This document shows positions 1 to 5,441 of a stretch of 6,240 nt of DNA, piece after piece. A program made the position numbers and the translations under genes. The stretch's first letter is position 1. Each line of letters begins with the position of its first letter. Below the pieces are notes generated by a model that saw only the letters and a program-made list of their open reading frames with translations, searched no databases and was not told the DNA's origin. The DNA lies in assembly GCA_028686565.1 (NCBI GenBank), contig JAQUBU010000139.1:1-6240 (forward strand), in the 5' to 3' direction. The stretch is from Syntrophomonadaceae bacterium. Lineage in GTDB: Bacteria > Bacillota > Syntrophomonadia > Syntrophomonadales > Syntrophomonadaceae.

Positions 1-397
1 CCAAATAGATGAGCAAAGCAAATATTTGGGTGAAATTACCCATAAGCGGAATCTGCGTTCCTGACTGGGGGTCCACTACATTCACTATGGCAAAGCCCAT
101 CTGCATATCCATAATTTGTCCGGCTAGTTGTATGGTAGCCAATACCAGATAAGCTATAAAACCTATGGTATAGCCAATTAGTATTTCCACTACCAATGCA
201 GCTAAAAAATATGCGGGGGTAGTGATATTCTGTCCGTAATTAACCGGTACAAAATAAGCCATAGCCGCTGCCAGTAGAATTAAAATCAGACCTTTTACTC
301 TTCCCGGGATCATCCGGCTGCTGAATATCGGCGCACTTAAAAAAAGACCGGTCAGTCGACCCAGTATTAGAAAAAAGCCCTCCATTGCATATGGCAT
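1..397 (-). CDS. fliR: Flagellar type III export gate protein FliR (N-terminal part, runs off the window)
   Basis: FliR is a membrane protein of the flagellar type III export gate; with FliP and FliQ it forms the entry pore inside the MS ring. The first 132 residues are visible and the frame stays open to position 1. FliR is usually about 250-260 residues, so roughly half is here. The start is ATG at 397, preceded by a weak AGGGTGG about 7 bases upstream; an in-frame ATG at 385 is less likely because it would remove the conserved beginning. Visible family features are an N-terminal LGRLTGLFLSAPIFSSR segment (about 12-28), hydrophobic helices at about 36-50 and 62-88, and the GQIMDMQMGFAIVNVVDP region (about 93-110), typical of FliR. 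The start lies 17 bases after the fliQ stop, as expected for the fliP-fliQ-fliR block. The cut is a window edge, not a truncation of the gene. Confidence 0.95.
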   Translation of the reverse strand, partial: MPYAMEGFFLILGRLTGLFLSAPIFSSRMIPGRVKGLILILLAAAMAYFVPVNYGQNITTPAYFLAALVVEILIGYTIGFIAYLVLATIQLAGQIMDMQMGFAIVNVVDPQSGTQIPLMGNFTQIFALLIYL

Positions 398-414
398 AAT
401 GAACTACCACCCTG

Positions 415-687
415 TTAATTTGTTACCATGGACGGTATTGATACCAGTAAATCATGTGTAAAACCGGTTAGAATGTTTAACATCCAGGGTCCGAATATAA
501 TGATAACCAGAAAAACTATGACAATTTTAGGCACAAACACCAGAGTCATTTCCTGCAGCTGGGTAGTGGCCTGCAAAATGCTTATAAGCAAGCCGGTAAT
601 CAAGGCTGCACCCAAGACGGGAGCGGATATTAGCAATATGACCATCATTGCCTCATTGGCGATCCCCAAGACCATATTTTCGTACAT
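415..687 (-). CDS. fliQ: Flagellar type III export gate protein FliQ
   Basis: FliQ is a small two-helix membrane subunit of the flagellar export gate, packed around the FliP-FliR core. The product is 90 residues, the normal family length (about 86-90). Two hydrophobic segments are visible, at about 12-37 and 50-73. They flank the conserved polar stretch QATTQLQEMTLVFVPKI (about 39-55), the best FliQ signature. The start is ATG at 687, with a perfect AGGAGG (697-702) nine bases upstream. The gene starts 19 bases after the fliP stop and ends 17 bases before fliR, so it is co-transcribed with both. Nothing is odd about it; the only alternative, a virulence-type homologue (SctS), is excluded by the surrounding flagellar genes. 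Confidence 0.97.
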   Translation of the reverse strand: MYENMVLGIANEAMMVILLISAPVLGAALITGLLISILQATTQLQEMTLVFVPKIVIVFLVIIIFGPWMLNILTGFTHDLLVSIPSMVTN

Positions 688-706
688 AAATCCTTCCCTC
701 CTCTAA

Positions 707-1489
707 TTAAAAACTCATCATCAATGACTGAATAACCAGATTCCATCCATCTACGAGCACAAAAAGCAATATTTTAAAAGGCAAGGAAATCATCATCGGG
801 GGCAGCATCATCATACCCATAGACATCAATGCACTGGCGACAACCATATCTATTACCAGGAAAGGAATAAAAATAATAAAACCAATTTGGAAAGCTGTCT
901 TCAGCTCGCTTATAACAAATGAAGGAATGAGAACGTAATTGGGAATATCTTTAAAGTTCTGGGGCCGGTTAATTTTAGATAGCTTTACGAAAAGAGCCAA
1001 ATCCTTTTCTCTAGTCTGCTTAAACATAAAGGTGCGCAAGGGCATTATCCCTTTGTCAAAGGCAACTTCTTGAGTAATTTGGCCTTTCAGATAAGGTTGC
1101 AAGGCTTGATTGTTAACCTGTTGCAGGGTCGGGGCCATTACAAAAAATGTCAAAAACAATGCCAATCCAATTAAAACCTGGTTGGGCGGCATCTGTTGAG
1201 TAGCAAGTGAACTCCTTATAAACCCTAATACTACAATAATCCTGGTAAAAGAGGTGAGCAGAATTATTATAGAGGGTGCCAGGGTTAAAATTGTAATTAG
1301 AATAATTAATTGCAAGGCCGAAGACAAATCTTGCGGTTCGCCGGTATCGCCGCCGACCTGAAGATTCATGCTGGGTATTTGAAATGGTTCCGCCGAGACA
1401 GAAAGCGATAAGATTGGAAGCATCAGCAAGGCCAACAAGATGATGGTTGTCCAGCGGATGCCTGAAATTTTGTTTTTAAACATCATCAT
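707..1489 (-). CDS. fliP: Flagellar type III export gate protein FliP
   Basis: FliP is the main pore-forming subunit of the flagellar export gate. From ATG at 1489 the product is 260 residues, close to the family norm. It has a cleavable-looking signal peptide (basic start, hydrophobic 14-30, likely cut after VSA at 33), which is known for FliP. Hydrophobic helices follow at about 59-80, 83-95 and 103-120. Conserved stretches include SFTRIIVVLGFIRSSL (80-95), QQMPPNQVLIGLALFLTFF (98-116), the FKQTREKDLALF loop (156-167) and the C-terminal membrane part with MSMGMMMLPPMMISLPFK (222-239). The start is ambiguous. A GAGG (1502-1505) sits 12 bases before ATG 1489 and 9 before an in-frame GTG at 1492, and an in-frame TTG lies at 1507; two more ATGs follow at 1486 and 1483. 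I chose the first ATG. The gene overlaps the fliO end by 14 bases, suggesting translational coupling. Confidence 0.96.
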   Translation of the reverse strand: MMMFKNKISGIRWTTIILLALLMLPILSLSVSAEPFQIPSMNLQVGGDTGEPQDLSSALQLIILITILTLAPSIIILLTSFTRIIVVLGFIRSSLATQQMPPNQVLIGLALFLTFFVMAPTLQQVNNQALQPYLKGQITQEVAFDKGIMPLRTFMFKQTREKDLALFVKLSKINRPQNFKDIPNYVLIPSFVISELKTAFQIGFIIFIPFLVIDMVVASALMSMGMMMLPPMMISLPFKILLFVLVDGWNLVIQSLMMSF

Positions 1490-2099
1490 CACTTCTTTTT
1501 GCCTCAATATCTTCCATACTCTTATATGAAATATTCTCCAGTCTTTGGGTTTGCTTATTGATAAGATTTTGAAATTTTTTACTGGGCGGCTTGTTTCTCT
1601 GCTTATGATTAATAATGCTGTCCAGCTTGTCCTTAATATCCGAAAGCCCCCCTTGGGGTTCTTTCAGATTATAGGTGCTTTGCCCTATTTCTTCGAGCAG
1701 CTTGGCATTATTCACCTCAAAAAGAAAAGAAATATTGTGATCAGTCACTCCCAGCGCATAAATTTTTTCACCAATTTCACATAAGACTATGCCGCGGTTT
1801 TGACCAAGCATTACCTCATCTACAACATGTAACCAGGTCCCTTCCATTTTGCGGTTTACCTGTTTCCCGAATAGACGGATAAGGGACCAAGCAACTCCAA
1901 TAATAAGACCGAGTATAACAATTAACTTGATAAAATCGATCCAAATATTATTAGTTTGGGTATTAAGCTCCTGCTGTTTTTCCAATTCTTTGTTTAATTG
2001 CTGAATATCATCTACAGCAAAAGCACTAATCGCCAGAATATGCAGAAAAACCAGGCATAATACTGCAATAATTGCATATCTTTTGCGTATGGAGATCAT
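1476..2099 (-). CDS. fliO: Flagellar biosynthesis protein FliO (FliZ-type), export gate assembly factor
   Basis: FliO (called FliZ in Bacillus) helps FliP assemble into its ring and is not part of the finished pore. From ATG at 2099 the product is 207 residues. It has a basic N-terminus and a signal-like hydrophobic segment (8-28, possible cut after AFA), then a polar stretch rich in Gln, Glu and Asn (30-51). A transmembrane helix (52-78) is followed by the cytoplasmic FliO domain (about 85-130, with VVDEVMLGQNRGIVLCEIGEKIYALGV-like spacing) and a charged, probably flexible tail to 207. An in-frame TTG at 2114 would add five residues but has no Shine-Dalgarno; ATG 2099 has only a weak GGA about ten bases upstream. 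Low expression would suit an assembly factor, but that is inference. The FliO family diverges strongly, so position between cheY and fliP is major support. Confidence 0.9.
   Translation of the reverse strand: MISIRKRYAIIAVLCLVFLHILAISAFAVDDIQQLNKELEKQQELNTQTNNIWIDFIKLIVILGLIIGVAWSLIRLFGKQVNRKMEGTWLHVVDEVMLGQNRGIVLCEIGEKIYALGVTDHNISFLFEVNNAKLLEEIGQSTYNLKEPQGGLSDIKDKLDSIINHKQRNKPPSKKFQNLINKQTQRLENISYKSMEDIEAKRSDDDV
1502..1505 (-). promoter_or_regulatory. Probable Shine-Dalgarno of fliP inside fliO
   Basis: GAGG on the minus strand lies within the last codons of fliO. It is 12 bases from ATG 1489 and nine from an in-frame GTG at 1492. It makes the far-upstream TTG 1507 impossible to initiate from, because the site overlaps that codon. 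The true start is therefore GTG 1492 or one of the ATGs at 1489, 1486 and 1483. Confidence 0.5.
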
Positions 2100-2122
2100 A
2101 CCTGTCACATCCAAACTAATTA

Positions 2123-2485
2123 TTATGATAATGCCTTGCTGACTGCTTCAATTACACGTTCCGGCTGAAAGGGTTTTACAATAAAATCCTTGGCTCCTGC
2201 CTGAATAGCATCAATAACCATGGCCTGCTGCCCCATAGCACTGCACATAATAATACGCGCAGTAGGATTATTGGCCTTAATTTCTTTAACCGCAGCTATC
2301 CCATCCATTTCAGGCATAGTAATATCCATAGTCACCAAATCAGGCTGTAGTTCCTTATATTTTTCTATTGCTACTCTGCCATTTTCTGCTTCGCCGACTA
2401 CAATAAAACCATTCTTGTTAAGAATATCTTTGATCATCATTCTCATAAATGCAGCGTCATCTACTATCAAAACTCTTTTTTCCAC
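2123..2485 (-). CDS. cheY: Chemotaxis response regulator CheY
   Basis: CheY is a single-domain receiver that is phosphorylated by CheA and then binds the flagellar switch to change rotation. The product is 120 residues with no output domain. The full receiver set is present: acidic pair D9/D10, phospho-acceptor D54 in the VTMDITMPEMDG segment, S82 in CSAMG, and K104 followed by P105. F101 occupies the position where enterobacterial CheY has its switch tyrosine; FIVKPF is common in Firmicute CheY. Translation starts at GTG 2485. The next in-frame ATG, at residue 14, would remove D9 and D10, and GGAGGG (2492-2497) is well placed before the GTG. It lies 19 bases after fliY, whose product carries CheC-type phosphatase sites that would act on CheY-P. 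The CheY role is supported by this context, since the fold alone would not separate it from other single receivers. Confidence 0.97.
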   Translation of the reverse strand: MEKRVLIVDDAAFMRMMIKDILNKNGFIVVGEAENGRVAIEKYKELQPDLVTMDITMPEMDGIAAVKEIKANNPTARIIMCSAMGQQAMVIDAIQAGAKDFIVKPFQPERVIEAVSKALS

Positions 2486-2491
2486 TTCTAA

Positions 2492-2497
2492 CCCTCC
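2492..2497 (-). promoter_or_regulatory. Shine-Dalgarno supporting the GTG start of cheY
   Basis: GGAGGG lies six bases before GTG 2485. It supports this start over the downstream ATG, which would delete the acidic pair of the receiver domain. It sits in the 19-base gap after the fliY stop. Confidence 0.75.
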
Positions 2498-2504
2498 AGT
2501 CCGC

Positions 2505-3683
2505 TTATTGTAATTTACTCATTCTATCAATGGGACTAATGATTGCTGTTATTCTAATACCATAATTCTCATCAATAACTACTACTTCACCTTTTGCAAT
2601 TAGCTTGCCATTCACCATCAAATCAACCGGTTCACCGGCCAGTTTATCCAGCTGAATTATAGCCCCTTGATTAAGTTCCAGTATCTCCTTGATTGTCTTG
2701 CGTGTTTTGCCAAGTTCCACTGTGACATCCAATGGTACATCTAAAATCAATCCAATGTTTTGCGGGTAGCTTTCCATCTGGGTTTCTCTAAGCGGAGCAA
2801 ATTGCACCGGCTGAACAGCAAATGTCTGATTGCTGCGAGGATCAGGTGCCGGATTATAATGCTGCTGCGGGGCATAAGGAATTTCCGGGGGCGGTGCAGC
2901 AGGAGCAGCTGCCCATGCCTGCGGTTGAGGCGGGGGAGGTGCTTGCGGCTGAACCGGCGGCGGACTCGCTGCGGCAGGCTGAATAATTGGTTCCGGTTTT
3001 GCCTCTTCTTTGCTGTCCCCCATTAAGATAGCCATAATACTTTCAACTGCATTCATCGGAATAATCTGCATTATTTCACTATTAATCAAATCCTCAATTT
3101 CCATTTTAAATTTGATTTTCACCAAATTATACTCATTGGAAATCTGCAAATCTTCTTTGCCAAAATCCATAAGTTTTAAATCTGGCGGAGAAATATCAAT
3201 GCGGCGGCTGAACATGGAAGATAAACTGGTGGTAGCAGAGCCCATCATCTGGTTCATGGCTTCTCCAACCGCACTTAATTCCAGTTCACCGAGTGATTTG
3301 ACTTCAATTACTCCTTCTCCACCCATCATCAGATCAGCAATAATGCAAGCATCTTCTTCTTTTATAACCATAATATTAGAGCCGCTGATACCCTCTGTGT
3401 ATCTTACCTCTACTACCACATAAGGCATCGGATACTGGTCTTTTATTTCATCTGGATTGGTAACCGAAACACTCGGGGTAGTAATGGACACTTTCTTCCG
3501 CAGTAAGGTTGAAAGAGTGGTCGCGGCAGTACCCATACTAATGTTGCCGACTTCCCCCAATGCATCCTTTTCGAAATCGCTCAATGTAAAGCTTGTGCCA
3601 GTACTCATTTCTTCTTCATTGGAATCATTCCCGCCGCTTAACAGAGCATCAATTTCTTCCTGGGAAAGTATACCATCATTCAT
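2505..3683 (-). CDS. fliY: Flagellar motor switch phosphatase FliY (CheC-type domain plus FliN domain)
   Basis: FliY is a C-ring protein that replaces FliN in many Firmicutes and dephosphorylates CheY-P. From ATG 3683 the product is 392 residues. An N-terminal LSQEEIDALLSGG motif (6-18) resembles the CheY-binding tail of FliM. The CheC-type domain (about 33-225) has two complete active-site motifs of the D/S-xxx-E-xx-N-x22-P type: D40/E44/N47/P70 and S137/E141/N144/P167. A long Pro/Ala/Gln-rich linker (about 229-290) leads to the C-terminal SpoA/FliN domain (about 308-388, with DVPLDVTVELGKTRKTIKEIL). I chose ATG 3683 because AGGAGG (3693-3698) is nine bases upstream; an in-frame GTG at 3689 would be only three bases from it. 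The gene overlaps the end of fliM by eight bases, so coupled translation is likely. The linker DNA is much richer in GC than the rest. Confidence 0.96.
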   Translation of the reverse strand: MNDGILSQEEIDALLSGGNDSNEEEMSTGTSFTLSDFEKDALGEVGNISMGTAATTLSTLLRKKVSITTPSVSVTNPDEIKDQYPMPYVVVEVRYTEGISGSNIMVIKEEDACIIADLMMGGEGVIEVKSLGELELSAVGEAMNQMMGSATTSLSSMFSRRIDISPPDLKLMDFGKEDLQISNEYNLVKIKFKMEIEDLINSEIMQIIPMNAVESIMAILMGDSKEEAKPEPIIQPAAASPPPVQPQAPPPPQPQAWAAAPAAPPPEIPYAPQQHYNPAPDPRSNQTFAVQPVQFAPLRETQMESYPQNIGLILDVPLDVTVELGKTRKTIKEILELNQGAIIQLDKLAGEPVDLMVNGKLIAKGEVVVIDENYGIRITAIISPIDRMSKLQ

Positions 3684-4668
3684 TTTCACTTTCCTCCTCT
3701 ACTATCCTGGAAACCTGAATAGAAAATTTATTAGCGAATATACCAGGTGTACCAATGAATTTTGTGCGGTTGCCAATAACAACCTCAAGTTCTTGATTAA
3801 TGTTCTTATCCAGGGAAATAGCATCACCTACTGAAAGAGCGAGCAGATCCCTTACTGTTATTATATTCCTGCCCAGAATTACTTTTACTGGTATTTGAGT
3901 ATTTTCAAGTTTTCTTTTTATAGCCGCTATGTTTTCCGGTGATTTATCCTGAGTTGCTGTTGAATAATAATAATGTACATTCAACTTATCAAGTATGGGT
4001 TCAAGTACCAAAAACGGTATACATATATTTATCATTCCTACCACATCAGCCATGCGGGCTTCCAATGATACTATAATCATTATCTCGGTAGGTGAAACCA
4101 GTTGAGTAAATTGCGGATTGGTCTCCACTCTGTCAAGTGATGGTTCCAATTGAATTATACTCTCCCATGGTTCCTGCAGATAATCCAGCATACGCTGTGA
4201 TATTCTCTCCATAACTGTCTGTTCAATTTCAGTCAGAGCCCTGATCTTGGCCAAAGCATAACCAGGTCCGCCCAATAGACGGTCCAAAAAGGCAAATCCC
4301 AGGTTGGGATTTATCTCCATGATAGCACTGCCCTGCAAGGGATAAAGAGAAAAAATATTTAAAATAGTTGGATTCGGTATTGATCTGATAAATTCCTCAT
4401 AGGTCAACTGTTCCACCGACAATAATTCCACTTGTACCGGAACACGCAGCTGCCCTGACAGATAGGTTCCCAGAGTACGGGAATAGTTCTCATAAATGAC
4501 CTGCAATGTATGTATCTGGTCTTTGGAAAACTTGTTGGGCCGGCGAAAATCATATACTTTTACCTTGTTCTTGATTTCTTCTTCTTTTAAGACATTGGCA
4601 TCTATTGACCCATCACTTAATGCCGACAACAAAGCATCTATTTCATTTTGAGACAGAACCTCACTCAT
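3676..4668 (-). CDS. fliM: Flagellar motor switch protein FliM
   Basis: FliM is the C-ring subunit that binds CheY-P and links it to rotor direction. The product is 330 residues, the usual length. The N-terminal LSQNEIDALLSAL (5-17) is the CheY-P binding peptide. The middle domain (about 45-235) carries the conserved LSVEQLTYEEFIRSIPNPT (83-101), the MEINPNLGFAFLDRLLGGPG region (117-136) that contains the GGxG torque-related motif, and a C-terminal half similar in fold to CheC but without phosphatase motifs. A SpoA domain (about 255-325) ends the protein. The start is ATG 4668, with AGGAGG (4675-4680) six bases upstream. That region lies inside a perfect inverted repeat described separately. 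The stop overlaps the fliY start by eight bases, matching joint assembly of the two proteins in the C-ring. Confidence 0.97.
   Translation of the reverse strand: MSEVLSQNEIDALLSALSDGSIDANVLKEEEIKNKVKVYDFRRPNKFSKDQIHTLQVIYENYSRTLGTYLSGQLRVPVQVELLSVEQLTYEEFIRSIPNPTILNIFSLYPLQGSAIMEINPNLGFAFLDRLLGGPGYALAKIRALTEIEQTVMERISQRMLDYLQEPWESIIQLEPSLDRVETNPQFTQLVSPTEIMIIVSLEARMADVVGMINICIPFLVLEPILDKLNVHYYYSTATQDKSPENIAAIKRKLENTQIPVKVILGRNIITVRDLLALSVGDAISLDKNINQELEVVIGNRTKFIGTPGIFANKFSIQVSRIVEEESENE
3693..3698 (-). promoter_or_regulatory. Shine-Dalgarno that fixes the fliY start
   Basis: A perfect AGGAGG lies inside the last codons of fliM. It is nine bases before ATG 3683 and only three before the alternative GTG 3689, which argues for the ATG. 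Its location within fliM, together with the eight-base gene overlap, suggests that ribosomes finishing fliM feed fliY. Confidence 0.8.
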
Positions 4669-4693
4669 TATAACCCTCCTTCCAGGTTATAAT
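4667..4693 (-). promoter_or_regulatory. Inverted repeat spanning the fliM ribosome binding site and start codon
   Basis: ATTATAACC (4685-4693) and GGTTATAAT (4667-4675), read on the minus strand, are perfect 9-bp reverse complements separated by nine bases. The first arm starts at the last base of the fliL stop codon. The loop carries most of the fliM AGGAGG, and the second arm ends with the first two bases of the fliM ATG. In RNA the start codon would be paired until a ribosome finishing fliL opens the stem. This is the usual layout of translational coupling, but the stem is AU-rich and its effect is inferred. Confidence 0.6.
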
Positions 4694-5172
4694 CATTGCA
4701 TTATAAAATCGGTGAAATAAATATTGCGAATGGTATCTCCACCAATTTTCTTGTTTAAGTCTTTTTTAATCTCCGCTTTCAGGTTGGTTCTGTTTCTTAC
4801 ATCCAGGTCGGCAACTGTTTTGGCAGAAATTATACCCAAAATACTATCTTTGATTATAGGCAAAAATTTAGTAATTTTCTCTTTATCTTTTTCAGATGAT
4901 ACTTCCACTGCTACTTTAACCTTTAAAAACCGCTGTCCGCTTACATCATTAATATTAGTGGTAAATTCGCCGACTTCTACTATATTGCCGGTAAGCATTT
5001 CGTGCTCGGTCTCCTCTTTCGGCATCAGGGGAGCCATAAGACTTTTCATCAGGAAATAAGAACCACCCATCGCTACCAGAAATATCAGCAAACCGATAAG
5101 TATTAGTTTAACATCAACATTAATCTCTAGTTTTCTTTTGGGCTTTTCTTCGGTATTCTTTTCGTCCGCCAA
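4693..5172 (-). CDS. fliL: Flagellar basal body-associated protein FliL
   Basis: FliL is a single-pass membrane protein that surrounds or supports the MotA/MotB stators and affects torque. The product is 159 residues, a normal length. A charged cytoplasmic start (1-20, rich in Lys and Glu) precedes one transmembrane helix (about 22-44). The extracytoplasmic domain (about 60-159) includes GEFTTNIND (68-76), FLKVKVAVEV (82-91) and the conserved C-terminal IYFTDFIMQ. Translation must begin at TTG 5172. No ATG occurs until residue 35, inside the membrane helix, and a purine-rich AGGGGGGG (5179-5186) lies six bases upstream of the TTG. It starts 19 bases after flbD and ends 24 bases before fliM. 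No motA or motB is seen here, whereas many clostridia place them between flbD and fliL. Confidence 0.94.
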   Translation of the reverse strand: MADEKNTEEKPKRKLEINVDVKLILIGLLIFLVAMGGSYFLMKSLMAPLMPKEETEHEMLTGNIVEVGEFTTNINDVSGQRFLKVKVAVEVSSEKDKEKITKFLPIIKDSILGIISAKTVADLDVRNRTNLKAEIKKDLNKKIGGDTIRNIYFTDFIMQ

Positions 5173-5178
5173 TACGAT

Positions 5179-5186
5179 CCCCCCCT
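5179..5186 (-). promoter_or_regulatory. Unusual G-rich ribosome binding site of fliL
   Basis: AGGGGGGG on the minus strand, six bases before the TTG start of fliL, is the only Shine-Dalgarno candidate. The seven-G run is unlike the AGGAGG sites of the neighbours, and it is paired with the weakest common start codon. A change in run length would alter spacing or pairing, not the reading frame. Confidence 0.6.
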
Positions 5187-5191
5187 GGAAA

Positions 5192-5386
5192 CTATTTTTT
5201 TAATATGGTATTTGATTTCTTGCGAAAGCGGATAATTTCCTCCCGGATCTGATCAGTTTTCTCTTTAACCACAAATTTCTTGCCCGTATTAAGAGTAACT
5301 ACAGTATCAGGAGTTTCCTCCATGAACTCTATCATATCGATATTGACCATTATTCTCTCACCGTTTAGACGAGTAAGATAAATCAT
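5192..5386 (-). CDS. flbD: FlbD/SwrD family small flagellar protein
   Basis: This 64-residue protein belongs to the FlbD family found just after flgE in Firmicutes and spirochaetes. The Bacillus subtilis member is SwrD, reported to be needed for swarming by raising motor power. It is unrelated to the FlbD transcription factor of Caulobacter. The sequence opens with the family hallmark MIYLTRLNGERIMVNIDMIE (1-20). TPDTVVTLNTGKKFVVKE (25-42) follows, then a basic, probably helical tail (43-64). No membrane segment is seen, so it is probably cytoplasmic. The start is ATG 5386 with GAGGTGA (5391-5397) just upstream. It is preceded by a GC-rich hairpin in the gap after flgE and followed 19 bases later by fliL. 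The molecular role is known only genetically, so the family call is firm but the function is inferred. Confidence 0.93.
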   Translation of the reverse strand: MIYLTRLNGERIMVNIDMIEFMEETPDTVVTLNTGKKFVVKEKTDQIREEIIRFRKKSNTILKK

Positions 5387-5405
5387 TTGTTCACCTCGGA
5401 GTTAA

Positions 5406-5432
5406 TCCCGCCAGGGCCAAGCCCTGGCAGGA
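5406..5432 (-). promoter_or_regulatory. Strong hairpin in the flgE-flbD gap, without U-tract
   Basis: A perfect 8-bp GC-rich stem (5410-5417 with 5421-5428) closes a 3-base loop and extends to 12 bp by one U-G wobble and three more pairs (5406-5408 with 5430-5432). It begins nine bases after the flgE stop codon and ends eight bases before the GAGG of flbD. No run of U follows on the minus strand, nor on the plus strand, so it is not a canonical intrinsic terminator. A likely role, by inference, is to protect the flgE message end or mark a processing or partial attenuation point, so that flgE is made in greater amount than the motor genes downstream. Confidence 0.75.
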
Positions 5433-5441
5433 ATATATTAT

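Noticed and set aside
428..706. Plus-strand open frame opposite fliQ
   Set aside because: It is antisense to a clear FliQ, has no Shine-Dalgarno, and its sequence is the mirror of conserved codons. Other plus-strand frames (1545-1784, 2220-2513, 2760-3026, 3010-3423, 3457-3834, 4724-5059, 5673-5885, 5890-6075) were rejected for the same reason.
2106..2122. Hairpin controlling fliO at the cheY-fliO junction
   Set aside because: Only a five-base AT-rich pairing (ATTAT with ATAAT) is present just upstream, too weak and too likely by chance in AT-rich DNA.
5406..5432. Rho-independent terminator after flgE
   Set aside because: The stem is strong but no U-run follows on either strand, and the downstream genes belong to the same conserved operon, so full termination is unlikely.
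5387..5441. Promoter (sigma-A or sigma-D type) in the flgE-flbD gap
   Set aside because: The gap is occupied by the hairpin and the flbD ribosome binding site; no convincing -35/-10 pair or TAAA/GCCGATAT-like pair was found on the minus strand.
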